From positions 1,612,001 through 1,676,000 of the forward strand of contig NC_057827.1 in assembly GCF_910594005.1 (NCBI RefSeq): DNA of 64,000 nt, written 5' to 3'. Source of the stretch: Cervus elaphus (taxonomy: Eukaryota; Chordata; Mammalia; Artiodactyla; Cervidae). Below the pieces are notes generated by a model. It was not told where the DNA came from. It saw only the letters and a program-made list of their open reading frames with translations, and ran no database searches. The translations under genes and the position numbers were made by a program. Positions 49,695-62,415 of the stretch are shown one piece after another (the stretch's first letter is position 1; every line of letters begins with the position of its first letter).

Positions 49695-50488
49695 GGTGGT
49701 ATTCCTCTGGAGTCGAAGCCAGGGACTAACCTCTCATCTCGAGTTGATTTTTGGTCCACGGAGCTCTTTCGTGTTGCTACAGTGACCTCAGGATTCCTCT
49801 AGCCTTGAAACAGTGTTCTTGGGGTTTTTCTGGAGTGCCATCAAGGAAATCAAGGCTCCTTTCATGTGTGATGTGCAACACGGAATTGCTCTGTACGCAG
49901 CGCAGGGTATCGGGCTTCATTTTGCGGCGAGGGGGAAGTCTCATGGTTTTTCTCGAGTTGCGATGGGAACCTGGGGTATATTCTCGAGTTACGACGGGGA
50001 TGGCCCTTCCACCCACGTGTTTGTTCAGCGACGTCAGACTCCTGCCTAGTTGCGAGGGACAACTCGGGATTCTCCTCGAGGCTTGGCATGGCAATTGGGA
50101 CGCCTCTCCAGCTGAGGTGGGAGACCAAGGGTCCCTTTCCACGTGCCACAGGAATCCTGGGACTCCTATCAAGTTTCACGACGAGGCAGGCATCGTCTTC
50201 TTTGAAGGCACTGATCTCCGCTTACCTCTGGAGTTTTCAAAGGATGTGAGGCCTACGGTCGCCATGAGGTGGAAAACTATGTCTTTCTCTGCGGTCTCCA
50301 CAGGGGATTCAGACATCCTTTCATCTTGGGAGATGCAAGACGAGCCTGCATTCAAGTCTCTGCAGGGATATCCGGCCTTATTTCACGTCAGGGCATCGCA
50401 GCTTCCATTCCACTTGAGGCCGCAAACTTAGGCTCCCTCTCACATACTTAGAGCTGAGAGAAGCCTCCTCTTGAGGTGCTTGTGGTAA
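49695..50488. repeat. Monomer M64, class d (794 bp)
   Basis: Copy of M43. Private 'gcagcttccattcc'. Confidence 0.92.
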
Positions 50489-51284
50489 GGTGGTATTCCT
50501 CTGGGGTCCAAGCCAGGGACTAACCTCTCATCTCGAGTTGATTTTTGATCCACGGAGCTCTTTCGTGTTGCTACAGTGACCTCAGGATGCCTCTAGCCTT
50601 GAAACAGTGTTCTTGGTGTTTCTCTGGAGTGCCATTAAGGAAATCAAGGCTCCTTTCCTGTTTGATGTGCAACACGGAATTGCTCTGCATGTCGTGCAGG
50701 GGAATCGGGCCTCATCTGGCGGTGAGGGGGAAGTCTCATGGTTTTTCTCGAGTTACGGCGGGAACCTAGGGTATATTCTCGAGATACGACGGGGATGGCC
50801 CTTCCACCCACGTGTTTGTTCAGCGACGTCAGGACTCCTTCCTAGTTGTGAGGGACAACTCGGGATTATCCTCGAGGCTTGGCAGGGCAATTGGGACGCC
50901 TCTCCAGCTGAGGCGGGAGACCAAGGGTCCCTTTCCAGGTGCCACAGGAATCCTGGGACTCCTATCAAGTTTCACGAGGAGTCAGCCATCGTCTCCTTTG
51001 AAGACACTGATCTGCGCATCCCACTGGAGTTTTCAAAGGATGTGAGGCTTCTGGTCGCGATGAGGTGGGGAACTAGGTCTTTCTCTGTGGTCTCCACAGG
51101 GGATTGAGACATCCTTTCGTCTTGGGAGATGCAAGACGAGCCTGCATTCAAGTCACTGCAGGGATATCCGGCAGTATTTCGAATCAGGGCATCGCGGTGT
51201 CCATTCCACTTGAGGCCGCAAACTCAGGGTCCCTCTCACATACCTAGAGCTGAGAGAAGCCTCCTCTTGAGGTGCTTGTGGTAC
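50489..51284. repeat. Monomer M65, class e (796 bp)
   Basis: Copy of M44. The only monomer whose boundary word is 'gtggtacgg' instead of 'gtggtaagg'. Confidence 0.92.
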
Positions 51285-52079
51285 GGTGGTATTCCTCTGG
51301 AGTCGAAGCCAGGAACTAACCCCTCATCTCGAGTTGATTTTTGGTCCACGGAGCTCTTTCGTGTTGCTACAGTGACCTGAGGATCTCTCTAGCCTTGAAA
51401 CAGTGTTCTTGGGGTTTCTCTGGAGTGTCATCAAGGAAATCAAGGCTCCTTTCATGTTTGATGTGCAACACGGAATTGCTCTGCACGCACTGCAGGGGAA
51501 TCTGGCCTCATCTCGCGGCGAGGGGGAAGTCTCATGGTTTTTCTCGAGTTGCGGCGGGAACCTGGGGTATATTCTCGAGTTACGACGGGGATGCCCTTTC
51601 ACACACGTGGTTGTTCTGCGACGTCAGGACTCCTGCCTAGTTGCGAGGGCCAACTCGGGATTCTCCTCGAGGCTTGGCAGGGCAATTGGGACGCCTCTCC
51701 AGCTGAGTCGGGAGACCAATTGTCCCTTTCCACGTGCCACAGGAATCCTGGGACTCCTATCAAGTTTCACGAGGAGTCAGGCATCTTCTCCTTTGGAGGC
51801 ACTGATCTCCGCATACCTCTGGAGTTTTCAAAGGATGTGAGGCCTCCGGTCGCAATGAGGTGGGGAACTAGGTCTTTCTCTGTGGTCTCCACAGGGGATT
51901 CAGACATCCTTTCTTCTTGGGAGATGCAAGACGAGCCTGCATTCAAGTCACTGCAGGGATATCCGGCCTTATTTCGCGTCAGGGCATCGCAGAGTCCATT
52001 CCACTTGAGGCCGCAAAATCAGGGTCCCTCTCACATACCTAGAGCTGAGAGAAGCCTCCTCTTGAGGTGCTTGTGGTAA
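51285..52079. repeat. Monomer M66, class f (795 bp)
   Basis: Copy of M45, including 'gctgagtcggg'. Confidence 0.92.
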
Positions 52080-52873
52080 GGTGGTATTCCTCTGGAGTCG
52101 AAGCCAGGAACTAACCTCTCATCTCGAGTTGATTTTTGGTCCACGGAGCTCTTTCGTGTTGCTACAGTGACCTCAGGATTCCTCTAGCCTTGAAACAGTG
52201 TTCTTGGGGTTTCTCTGGAGTGCCATCAAGGAAATCAAGGCTCCTTTCATGTGTGATGTGCAACACGGAATTGCTCTGTACGCACCGCAGGGTATCGGGC
52301 TTCATTTTGCGTCGAGGGGGAAGTCTCATGGTTTTTCTCGAGTTGCGATGGGAACCTGGGGTATATTCTCGAGTTACGACGGGGATGGCCCTTCCACCCA
52401 CGTGTTTGTTCAGCGACGTCAGACTCCTGCCTAGTTGCGAGGGACAACTCGGGATTCTCCTCGAGGCTTGGCAGGGCAATTGGGACGCCTCTCCAGCTGA
52501 GGCGGGAGACCAAGGGTCCCTTTCCACGTGCCACAGGAATCCAGGGACTCCTATCAAGTTTCACGAGGAGTCAGGCATCGTCTCCTTTGAAGGCACTGAT
52601 CTCCGCTTACCTGTGGAGTTTTCAAAGGATGTGAGGCCTACGGTCGCCATGAGGTGGAAAACTATATCTTTCTCTGCGGTCTCCACAGGGGATTCAGACA
52701 TCCTTTCATCTTGGGAGATGCAAGACGAGCCTGCATTCAAGTCACTGCAGGGATATCCGGCCTTATTTCGAGTCAGGGCATCGCGGTGTCCATTCAACTT
52801 GAGGCCGCAAACTCAGGGTCCCTCTCACATACCTAGAGCTGAGAGAAGCCTCCTCTTGAGGTGCTTGTGGTAA
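52080..52873. repeat. Monomer M67, class g (794 bp)
   Basis: Single g copy, with tail 'cattcaacttg' as M46 and M55. Confidence 0.92.
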
Positions 52874-53667
52874 GGTGGTATTCCTCTGGAGTCGAAGCCA
52901 GGGACTAACCTCTCATCTCGAGTTGATTTTTGGTCCACGGAGCTCTTTCGTGTTGCTACAGTGACCTCAGGATTCCTCTAGCCTTGAAACAGTGTTCTTG
53001 GGGTTTCTCTGGAGTGCCATCAAGGAAATCAAGGCTCCTTTCATGTGTGATGTGCAACACGGAATTGCTCTGTACGAACCGCAGGGTATCGGGCTTCATT
53101 TTGCGGCGAGGGGGAAGTCTCATGGTTTTTCCTGAGTTGCGATGGGAACCTGGGGTATATTCTCGAGTTACGACGGGGATGGCCCTTCCACCCACGTGTT
53201 CGTTCTGCGACGTCAGACTCCTGCCTAGTTGCGAGGGACAACTCGGGATTCTCCTCGAGGCTTGGCATGGCAATTGGGACGCCTCTCCAGCTGAGGCGGG
53301 AGACCAAGGGTCCCTTTCCACGTGCCACAGGAATCCTGGGACTCCTATCAAGTTTCACGAGGAGTCAGGCATCGTCTCCTTTGAAGGCACTGATCTCCGC
53401 TTACCTCTGGAGTTTTCAAAGGATGTGAGACCTACGGTCGCCGTGAGGTGGAAAACTATGTCTTTCTCTGCGGTCTCCACAGGGGATTCAGACATCCTTT
53501 CATCTTGGGAGATGCAAGACGAGCCTGCATTCAAGTCACTGCAGGGATATCCGGCCTTATTTCGCGTCAGGGCATCGCAGCGTCCATTTCACTTGAGGCC
53601 GCAAAATCAGGGTCCCTCTCACATACCTAGAGCTGAGAGAAGCCTCCTCTTGAGGTGCTTGTGGTAA
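52874..53667. repeat. Monomer M68, class h (794 bp)
   Basis: Copy of M47 and M56. Private 'gtacgaaccgc' and 'gttcgttctgcg'. Confidence 0.92.
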
Positions 53668-54463
53668 GGTGGTATTCCTCTGGAGTCGAAGCCAGGAACT
53701 AAGCTCTCATCTCGAGTTGATTTTTGGTCCACGAAGCTCTTTCGTATTGCTACAGTGACCTCAGGATGCCTCTAGCCTTGAAACAGTGTTCCTGGGGTTT
53801 CTCTGGAGTGCCATCAAGGAAATCAAGGCTCCTTTCCTGTTTGATGTGCAACACGGAATTGCTCTGCATGTCGTGCACGGGAATCGGGCCTCATCTCGCA
53901 GCAAGGGGTCAGTCTCATGGTTTTTCTCGAGTTGCGGCGGGAACATGGGGTATATTCTCGAGTTACGACGGGGATGGCCCTTCCACCCACGTGTTTATTC
54001 AGCGACGTCAGGACTCCTGCCTAGTTGCGAGGGACAACTCGGGATTCTCCTCGAGGCTTGGCAGGGCAATTGGGACGCCTCTCCATCTGAGGCGGGAAAC
54101 CAAGGGTCCCTTTCCAGGTGCCACAGGAATCCTGGGACTCCTATCAAGTTTCACGAGGAGTCAGCCATCGTCTCCTTTGAAGGCCCTGATCTGCGCGTAC
54201 CTCTGGAGTTTTCAAAGGATGTGAGGCTTCTGGTCGCGATGAGGTGGGGAACTAGGTCTTTTTCTGTGGTCTCCACAGGGGATTCAGACATCCTTTCATC
54301 TTGGGAGATGCAAGACGAGCCTGCATTCAAGTCACTGCAGGGATATCCGGCCTTATTTCGCGTCAGGGCATCACAGTGTCCATTCCACTTGAGGCCGCAA
54401 ACTCAGGGTCCCTCTCACATACCTAGAGCTGAGAGAAGCCTCCTCTTGAGGTGCTTGTGGTAA
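53668..54463. repeat. Monomer M69, class i (796 bp)
   Basis: Copy of M57. Private 'ttcgtattgctac', and 'gggattctcctcg' where M57 has 'gggattatcctcg'. Confidence 0.92.
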
Positions 54464-55259
54464 GGTGGTATTCCTCTGGAGTCGAAGCCAGGGACTAACC
54501 TCTCATTTCGAGTTGATTCTTGGTCCACGGAGCTCTTTCGTGTTGCTACAGTGACCTCAGGATCCCTCTAGCCTTGAAACAGTGTTCTTGGCCTTTCTCT
54601 GGAGTGCCATCAAGGAAATCAAGGCTCCTTTCATGTTTGATGTGCAACACGGAATTGCTCTGCATGCAGTGCAGGGGAATCGGGCCTCATCTCACGGCGA
54701 GGGGGAAGTCTCATGGTTTTTCTCGAGTTGCGGCGAGAACCTGGGGTATATTCTCGAGTTACAACGGGGATGGCCCTTCCACCCACGTGTTTGTTCAGCG
54801 ACGTCAGGACTCCTGCCTAGTTGCGAGGGACAACTCGGGATTCTCCTCAAGGCTCGGCAGGGCAATTGGGACGCTTCTCCAGCTGAGGCGGGAGACCAAG
54901 GGTCCCTTTCCATGTGTCACAGGAATCCTGGGACTCCTATCAAGTTTCACGAGGAGTCAGGCATCGTCTCCTTTGGAAGCACTGATCTCCGGGTACCTCT
55001 GGTGTTTTCAAAGGATGTGAGGCCTCCGGTCGCGATGAGGTGGGGAACTAGGTCTTTCTCTGTGGTCTGCACAGGGGATTCAGACATCCTTTCGTCTTGG
55101 GAGATGCAAGACGAGCCTGCATTCAAGTCACTGCAGGGATATCCGGCCTTATTTCGAGTCAGGGCATCGCGGTGTCCATTCCAGGTGAGGCTGCAAATTC
55201 AGGTTACCTCTCACATAGCTAGAGCTAAGAGAAGCCTCCTCTTGAGGTGCTTGTGGTAA
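54464..55259. repeat. Monomer M70, class j (796 bp)
   Basis: Copy of M58 with the divergent tail. Private 'cggcgagaacc'. Confidence 0.92.
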
Positions 55260-56055
55260 GGTGGTATTCCTCTGGAGTCGAAGCCAGGGACTAACCTCTC
55301 ATCTCGAGTTGATTTTTGGTCCACGGAACTCTTTCGTGTTGCTGCAGTGACCTCAGGATCCCTCTAGCCTTGAAACAGTGTTCTTGGGGTTTCTCTGGAG
55401 TGCCATCAAGGAAATCAAGGCTCCTTTCATGTGTGATGTGCAACACGGAATAACTGTGCACGCAGTGCAAGGGAATCGGGCCTCATCTCACGGCGAGGGG
55501 GAAGTCTCATGGTTTTTCTCGAGTTACGGCGGGAACCTGGGGTATATTCTCGAGTTACGACGGGGATGGCGCTTCCACATACGTGTTTGTTCAGCGACGT
55601 CAGGACTCCTGCCTAGTTGCGAGGGACAACTCGGGAATCTCCTCGAGTCATGGCAGGACAATTGGGACGCCTCTCCAGCTGAGGCGGGAGACCAAGGGTC
55701 CCTTTCCACGTGCCACAGGAATCCTGGGACTCCTATCAAGTTTCAGGAGGAGTCAGGCATCGTCTCCTTTGGAGGCTCTGATCTCCGCGTACCTCTGGAG
55801 TTTTCAAAGGATGTGAGGCCTCCGGTCGCGATGAGGTGGGGAACTAGGTCTTTCTCTGTGGTCTCTACAGGGGATTCAGACATCCGTTCATCTTGGGAGA
55901 TGCAAGATGAGCCTGCATTCAAGTCACTGCATATGTATCCGACCTTATTTCGAGTCAGGGCATCGCGGTGTCCATTCCACTTGAGGCCGCAAACTCAGGG
56001 TCCCTCTCACATACCTAGAGCTGAGAGAAGCCTCCTCTTGAGGTGCTTGTGGTAA
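55260..56055. repeat. Monomer M71, class k (796 bp)
   Basis: Copy of M50 and M59, including CATATG. Confidence 0.92.
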
Positions 56056-56849
56056 GGTGGTATTCCTCTGGAGTCGAAGCCAGGGACTAACCTCTCATTT
56101 CAAGTTGATTTTTGGTCCACGGAGCTCTTTCGTGTTGCTACAGTGACCTCAGGATTCCGCTAGCCTTGAAACACTGTTCTTGGGGTTTCTCTGGAGTGCC
56201 ATCAAGGAAATCAAGGCTCCTTTCATGTGTGATGTGCAACACGGCATTGCTCTGCACGCAGCGCAGGGTATCGGGCTTCATTTTGCGGCGAGGGGGAAGT
56301 CTCATGGTTTTTCTCGAGTTGCGATGGGAACCTGGGGTATATTCTCGAGTTACGACGGGGATGGCCCTTCCACCCACGTGTTTGTTCAGCGACGTCAGGC
56401 TCCTGCCTAGTTGCGAGGGACAACTCGGGATTCTCCACGAGGCTTGGCTGGGCAATTGGGACGCCTCTCCAGCTGAGGCGGGAGACCAAGGGTCCCTTTC
56501 CACGTGCCACAGGAATCCTGGGACTCCTATCAAGTTTCACGAGGAGTCAGGCATCGTCTCCTTTGAAGGCACTGATCTCCGCTTACCTCTGGAGTTTTCA
56601 AAGGATGTGAGGCCTACGGTCGCCATGAGGTGGAAAACTATGTCTTTCTCTGCAGTTTCCACAGGGGATTCAGACATCCTTTCATCTTGGGAGATGCAAG
56701 ACGAGCCTGCATTCAAGTCACTGCAGGGATATCCAGCCTTATTTCGCGTCAGGGCATCGCAGCGTCCATTCCACTTGAGGCCGCAAAATCAGGGTCCCTC
56801 TCACATACCTAGAGCTGAGAGAAGCCTCCTCTTGAGGTGCTTGTGGTAA
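56056..56849. repeat. Monomer M72, class l (794 bp)
   Basis: Copy of M51. Private 'ctctgcagtttcc'. Confidence 0.92.
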
Positions 56850-57645
56850 GGTGGTATTCCTCTGGAGTCGAAGCCAGGGACTAACCTCTCATTTCGAGTT
56901 GATTCTTTGTTCACGGAGTTCTTTGGTGTTGCTACAGTGACCTCAGGATCCCTCAAGCCTTGAAACAGTGTTCTTGGGGTTTCTCTGGAGTGCCATCAAG
57001 GAAATCAAGGCTCCTTTCATGTTTGATGTGCAACACGGAATTGCTCTGCATGCAGTGCAGGGGAATCGGGCCTCATCTCACGGCGAGGGGGAAGTCTCAT
57101 GGTTTTTCTCGAGTTGCGGCGGGAACCTGGGGTATATTCTCGAGTTACGACGGGGATGGCCCTTCCACCCACGTGTTTGTTCAGCGACGTCAGGACTCCT
57201 GCCTAGTTGCGAGGGACAACTCGGGATTCCCCTCGAGGCTTGGCAGGGCAATTGGGACGCTTCTTCAGCTGAGGCGGGAGACCAAGGGTCCCTTTCCAGG
57301 TGCCACAGGAATCCTGGGACTCCTATCAAGTTTCACGAGGAGTCAGGCATCGTCTCCTTTGAAGGCACTGAACTGCCCGTACCTCTGGAGTTTTCAAAGG
57401 ATGTGAGGCTTCTGGTCGCGATGAAGTGGGGAACTAGGTCTTTTTCTGTGGTCTCCACAGGGGATTCAGACATCCTTTCATCTTGGGAGATGCAAGACGA
57501 GCCTGCATTCAAGTCACTGCAGGGATATCCGGCCTTATTTCGCGTCAGGGCATCACAGTGTCCATTCCACTTGCGGCCGCAAACTCAGGGTCCCTCTCAC
57601 ATACCTAGAGCTGAGAGAAGCCTCCTCTTGAGGTGCTTGTGGTAA
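56850..57645. repeat. Monomer M73, s-like in slot a (796 bp)
   Basis: Has 'ctttgttcacgg', 'gaactgcccgta' and 'gaggcttctggtcgc'. NotI site at 57573-57580. Confidence 0.9.
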
Positions 57646-58441
57646 GGTGGTATTCCTCTGGAGTCGAAGCCAGGGACTAACCTGTCATCTCGAGTTGATT
57701 CTTGGTCCACGGAGCTCTTTCGTCTTGCTACAGTGACCTCAGGATCCCTCTAGCCTTGAAGCAGTGTTCTTGGGGTTTCTCTGGAGTGCCATCAAGGAAA
57801 TCAAGGCTCCTTTCATGTTTGATGTGCAACACGGAATTGCTCTGCACGCAGTGCAGGGGAATCGGGCCTCATCTCGCGGCGAGGGGGAAGTCTCATGGTT
57901 TTTCTCGAGTTGCGGCGGGAACCTGGGGTATATTCTCGAGTTACAACGGGGATGGCCCTTCCACCCACGTGTTTGTTCAGCGACGTCAAGACTCCTGCCT
58001 AGATGCGAAGGACAACTAGGGATTCTCCTCGAGGCTTGGCAGGGCAATTGGGACGACTCTCCCGCTGAGGCGGGAGACGAAGGGTCCCTTTCCACGTGCC
58101 ACAGGAATCCTGGGACTCCTATCAATTTTCACGACGAGTCAGGCATCGTCTCCTTTGGAGGCACTGATCTCCGCGTACCTCTGGAGTTTTCAAAGGATGT
58201 GAGGCCTCCGGTCGCGATGAGGTGGGGAACTAGGTCTTTCTCTGTGGTCTCCACAGGGGATTCAAACATCCTTTCGTCTTGGGAGATGCAAGACGAGCCT
58301 GCATTCAAGTCACTGCAGGGATATCCGGCCGTATTTCTAATCAGGGCATCGCGGTGTCCATTCCACTTGAGGCAGCAAACTCAGGGTCCCTCTCACATAC
58401 CTAGAGCTGAGAGAAGCCTCCTCTTGAGGTGCTTGTGGTAA
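57646..58441. repeat. Monomer M74, class b, divergent (796 bp)
   Basis: Has 'gacgactctcccgctgagg' and the 'gaggcagcaaactc' tail. 'ggacaactaggg' is private. Confidence 0.9.
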
Positions 58442-59237
58442 GGTGGTATTCCTCTGGAGTCGAAGCCAGGGACTAACCCCTCATCTCGAGTTGATTTTTG
58501 GTCCACGGACCTCTTTCGTGTTGCTACAGTGACCTGAGGATCCCTCTAGCCTTGAAACAGTGTTCTTGGGGTTTCTCTGGAGTGCCATCAAGGAAATCAA
58601 GGCTCCTTTCATGTTTGATGTGCAACACGGAATTGCTCTGCACGCACTGCAGGGGAATCGGGCCTCACCTCGCGGCGAGGGAGAAGTCTCATGGTTTTTC
58701 TCGAGTTGCGGTGGGAACCTGGGGTATATTCTCGAGTTACGACGGGGATGGCCCTTCCACACACGTGTTTGTTCAGCGACGTCAGGACTCCTGCCTAGTT
58801 GCGAGGGCCAACTCGAGATTTTCCTCGAGGCTTGGCAGGGCAATTGGGACGCCTCTCCAGCTGAGGCGGGAGACCAATTGTCCCTTTCCACGTGCCATAG
58901 GAATCCAGGAACTCCTATCAAGTTTCACGAGGAGTCAGGCATCGTCTTCTTTGGAGGCACTGATCTCAGCGTACCTCTGGAGTTCTCAAAGGATGAGAGG
59001 CCTCCGGTCGCGATGAGGTGGGGAAGTTGGGCTTTCTGTGTGGTCTCCACAGGGGATTCAGACAACCTTTCGTCATGGGAAATGCAAGACGAGCCTGCAT
59101 TCAAGTCACTGCAGGGATATCCGGCCTTATTTCGAGTCAGGGCATCGCGGTGTCCATTCCACTTGAGGCCGCAAACTCAGGGCCCCTCTCACATACCTAG
59201 AGCTGAGAGAAGCCTCCTCTTGAGGTGCTTGTGGTAA
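58442..59237. repeat. Monomer M75, class c (796 bp)
   Basis: Copy of M63 at 9,543 bases. Private 'ggatgagagg' and 'ccaattgtccc'. Confidence 0.9.
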
Positions 59238-60031
59238 GGTGGTATTCCTCTGGAGTCGAAGCCAGGGACTAACCTCTCATCTCGAGTTGATTTTTGGTCC
59301 ACGGAGCTCTTTCGTCTTGCTACAGTGACCTCAGGATCCCTCTAGCCTTGAAACAGTGTTCTTGGGGTTTCTCTGGAGTGCCATCAAGGAAATCAAGGCT
59401 CCTTTCATGTGTGATGTGCAACACGGAATTGCTCTGTACGCAGCGCAGGGTATCGGGCTTCATTTTGCGACGAGGGGGAAGTCTCATGGTTTTTCTCGAG
59501 TTGCGATGGGAACCTGGGGTATATTCTCGAGTTACGACGTGGATGGCCCTTCCAGCCACGTGTTTGTTCAGCGACCTCAGACTCCTGCCTAGTTGCGAGG
59601 GACAACTCGGGATTCTCCTCGAGGCTTGGCAGGGCAATTGGGACGCCTCTCCAGCTGAGGCGGGAGACCAAGGGTCCCTTTCCACGTGCCACAGGAATCC
59701 TGGGACTCCTATCAAGTTTCACGAGGAGTCAGGCATCGTCTCCTTTGAAGGCACTGATCTCCGCTTACCTCTGGAGTTTTCAAAGGATGTGAGGCCTACG
59801 GTCGCCATGAGGTGGAAAACTATGTCTTTCTCTGCGATCTCCACAGGGGATTCAGACATCCTTTCATCTTGGGAGATGCAAGACGAGCCTGCATTCAAGT
59901 CACTGCAGGGATATCCGGCCTTATTTCGCGTCAGGGCATCGCAGCGTCCATTCCACTTGAGGCCGCAAAATCAGGGTCCCTCTCACATACCTAGAGCTGA
60001 GAGAAGCCTCCTCTTGAGGTGCTTGTGGTAA
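59238..60031. repeat. Monomer M76, 794-bp class
   Basis: Has 'ccttccagccacg' and 'gcgacctcagac', shared only with M79. Confidence 0.92.
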
Positions 60032-60827
60032 GGTGGTATTCCTCTGGAGTCGAAGCCAGGGACTAACCTCTCATCTCGAATTGATTTTTGGTCCACGAAG
60101 CTCTTTCGTGTTGCTACAGTGACCTCAGGATGCCTCTAGCCTTGAAACAGTGTTCTTGGGGTTTCTCTGGAGTGCCATCAAGGAAATCAAGGCTCCTTTC
60201 CTGTTTGATGTGCAACACGGAATTGCTCTGCATGTCGTGCACGGGAATCGGGCCTCATCTCGCGGCAAGGGGGAAGTCTCATGGTTTTTCTCGAGTTGCG
60301 CCGGGAACCTGGGGTATATTCTCGAGTTACGACGGGGATGGCCCTTCCACCCACGTGTTTATTCAGCGACGTCAGGACTCCTGCCTTGTTGCGAGGGACA
60401 ACTCGGGATTATCCTCGAGGCTTGGCAGGGCAATTGGGACGCCTCTCCAGCTGAGGCGGGAGACCAAGGGTCCCTTTCCAGGTGCCACAGGAATCCTGGG
60501 ACTCCTATCAAGTTTCACGAGGAGTCAGGCATCGTCTCCTTTGAAGGCACTGATCTGCGCGTACCTCTGGAGTTTTCAAAGGATGTGAGGCTTCTGGTCG
60601 CGATGAGGTGGGGAACTAGGTCTTTTTCTGTGGTCTCCAAAGGGGATTCAGACATCCTTTCATTTTGGGAGATGCAAGACGAGCCTGCATTCAAGTCACT
60701 GCAGGGATATCCAGCCGTATTTCGCGTCAGGGCATCACAGTGTCCATTCCACTTGCGGCCGCAAACTCAGGGTCCCTCTCACATACCTAGAGCTGAGAGA
60801 AGCCTCCTCTTGAGGTGCTTGTGGTAA
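60032..60827. repeat. Monomer M77 (796 bp)
   Basis: Has 'tcgaattgattt', 'cgtgcacgggaatcgg', 'gttgcgccggg' and 'cattttgggag', shared with M80. NotI site at 60755-60762. Confidence 0.92.
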
Positions 60828-61622
60828 GGTGGTATTCCTCTGGAGTCGAAGCCAGGAACTAACCCCTCATCTCGAGTTGATTTTTGGTCCACGGAGCTCT
60901 TTCGTGTTGCTACAGTGACCTGAGGATCCCTCTAGCCTTGAAACAGTGTTCTTGGGGTTTCTCTGGAGTGCCATCAAGGAAATCAAGGCTCCTTTCATGT
61001 TTGATGTGCAACACGGAATTGCTCTGCACGCACTGCAGGGGAATCTGGCCTCATCTCGCGGCGAGGGGGAAGTCTCATGGTTTTTCTCGAGTTGCGGCGG
61101 GAACCTGGGGTATATTCTCGAGTTACGACGGGGATGCCCTTCCACACACGTGGTTGTTCAGTGACCTCAGGACTCCTGCCTAGTTGCGAGGGCCAACTCG
61201 GGATTCTCCTCGAGGCTTGGCAGGGCAATTGGGACGCCTCTCCAGCTGAGGCGGGAGACCAATTGTCCCTTTCCACGTGCAACAGGAATCCTGGGACTCC
61301 TATCAAGTTTCACGAGGAGTCAGGCATCTTCTCCTTTGGAGGCACTGATCTCCGCATACCTCTGGAGTTTTCAAAGGATGTGAGGCCTCCGGTCGCAATG
61401 AGGTGGGGAACTAGGTCTTTCTCTGTGGTCTCCACAGGGGATTCAGACATCCTTTCATCTTGGGAGATGCAAGACGAGCCTGCATTCAAGTCACTGCAGG
61501 GATATCCGGCCTTATTTCGAGTCAGGGCATCGCGGTGTCCATTCCACTTGAGGCCGCAAACTCAGGGTCCCGCTCACATACCTAGAGCTGAGAGAAGCCT
61601 CCTCTTGAGGTGCTTGTGGTAA
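60828..61622. repeat. Monomer M78, class f (795 bp)
   Basis: Has 'gatgcccttccac', 'cgtggttgttcag' and 'ccaattgtccc'. Private 'cgtgcaacagg'. Confidence 0.9.
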
Positions 61623-62415
61623 GGTGGTATTCCTCTGGAGTCGAAGCCAGGGACTAACCTCTCATCTTGAGTTGATTTTTGGTCCACGGAGCTCTTTCGT
61701 GTTGCTACAGTGACCTCAGGATCCCTCTAGCCTTGAAACAGTGTTCTTGGGGTTTCTCTGGAGTGCCATCAAGGAAATCAAGGCTCCTTTCATGTGTGAT
61801 GTGCAACACGGAATTGCTCTGTACGCAGCGCAGGGTATCGGGCTTCATTTTGCGGCGAGGGGGAAGTCTCATGGTTTTCTCGATTTGCGATGGGAACCTG
61901 GGGTATATTCTCGAGTTACGACGGGGATGGCCCTTCCAGCCACGTGTTTGTTCAGCGACCTCAGACTCCTGCCTAGTTGCGAGGGACAACTCGGGATTCT
62001 CCTCGAGGCTTGGCAGGGCAATTGGGACGCCTCTCCAGCTGAGGCGGGAGACCAAGGGTCCCTTTCCACGTGCCACAGGAATCCTGGGACTCCTATCAAG
62101 TTTCACGAGGAGTCAGGCATCGTCTCCTTTGAAGGCACTCATCTCCGCTTACCTCTGGAGTTTTCAAAGGATGTGAGGCCTACGGTCGCCATGAGGTGGA
62201 AAACTATGTCTTTCTCTGCGGTCTACACAGGGGATTCAGACATCCTTTCATCTTGGGAGATGCAAGACGAGCCTGCATTCAAGTCACTGCAGGGATATCC
62301 GGCCTTATTTCGCGTCAGGGCATCGCAGCGTCCATTCCACTTGAGGCCGCAAACTCAGGGTCCCTCTCACATACCTAGAGCTGAGAGAAGCCTCCTCTTG
62401 AGGTGCTTGTGGTAA
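61623..62415. repeat. Monomer M79, shortest unit (793 bp)
   Basis: Like M76 but with a third single-base loss in 'atggttttctcg'. Confidence 0.92.

Larger units (their letters stand above)
47307..56849. repeat. Right-domain HOR copy C (12 monomers, 9,543 bp), most complete
   Basis: Monomers M61-M72 in order a, b, c, d, e, f, g, h, i, j, k, l. Copies A and B can both be derived from this order by unequal exchange, so it is the best model of the parental HOR. Confidence 0.85.
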
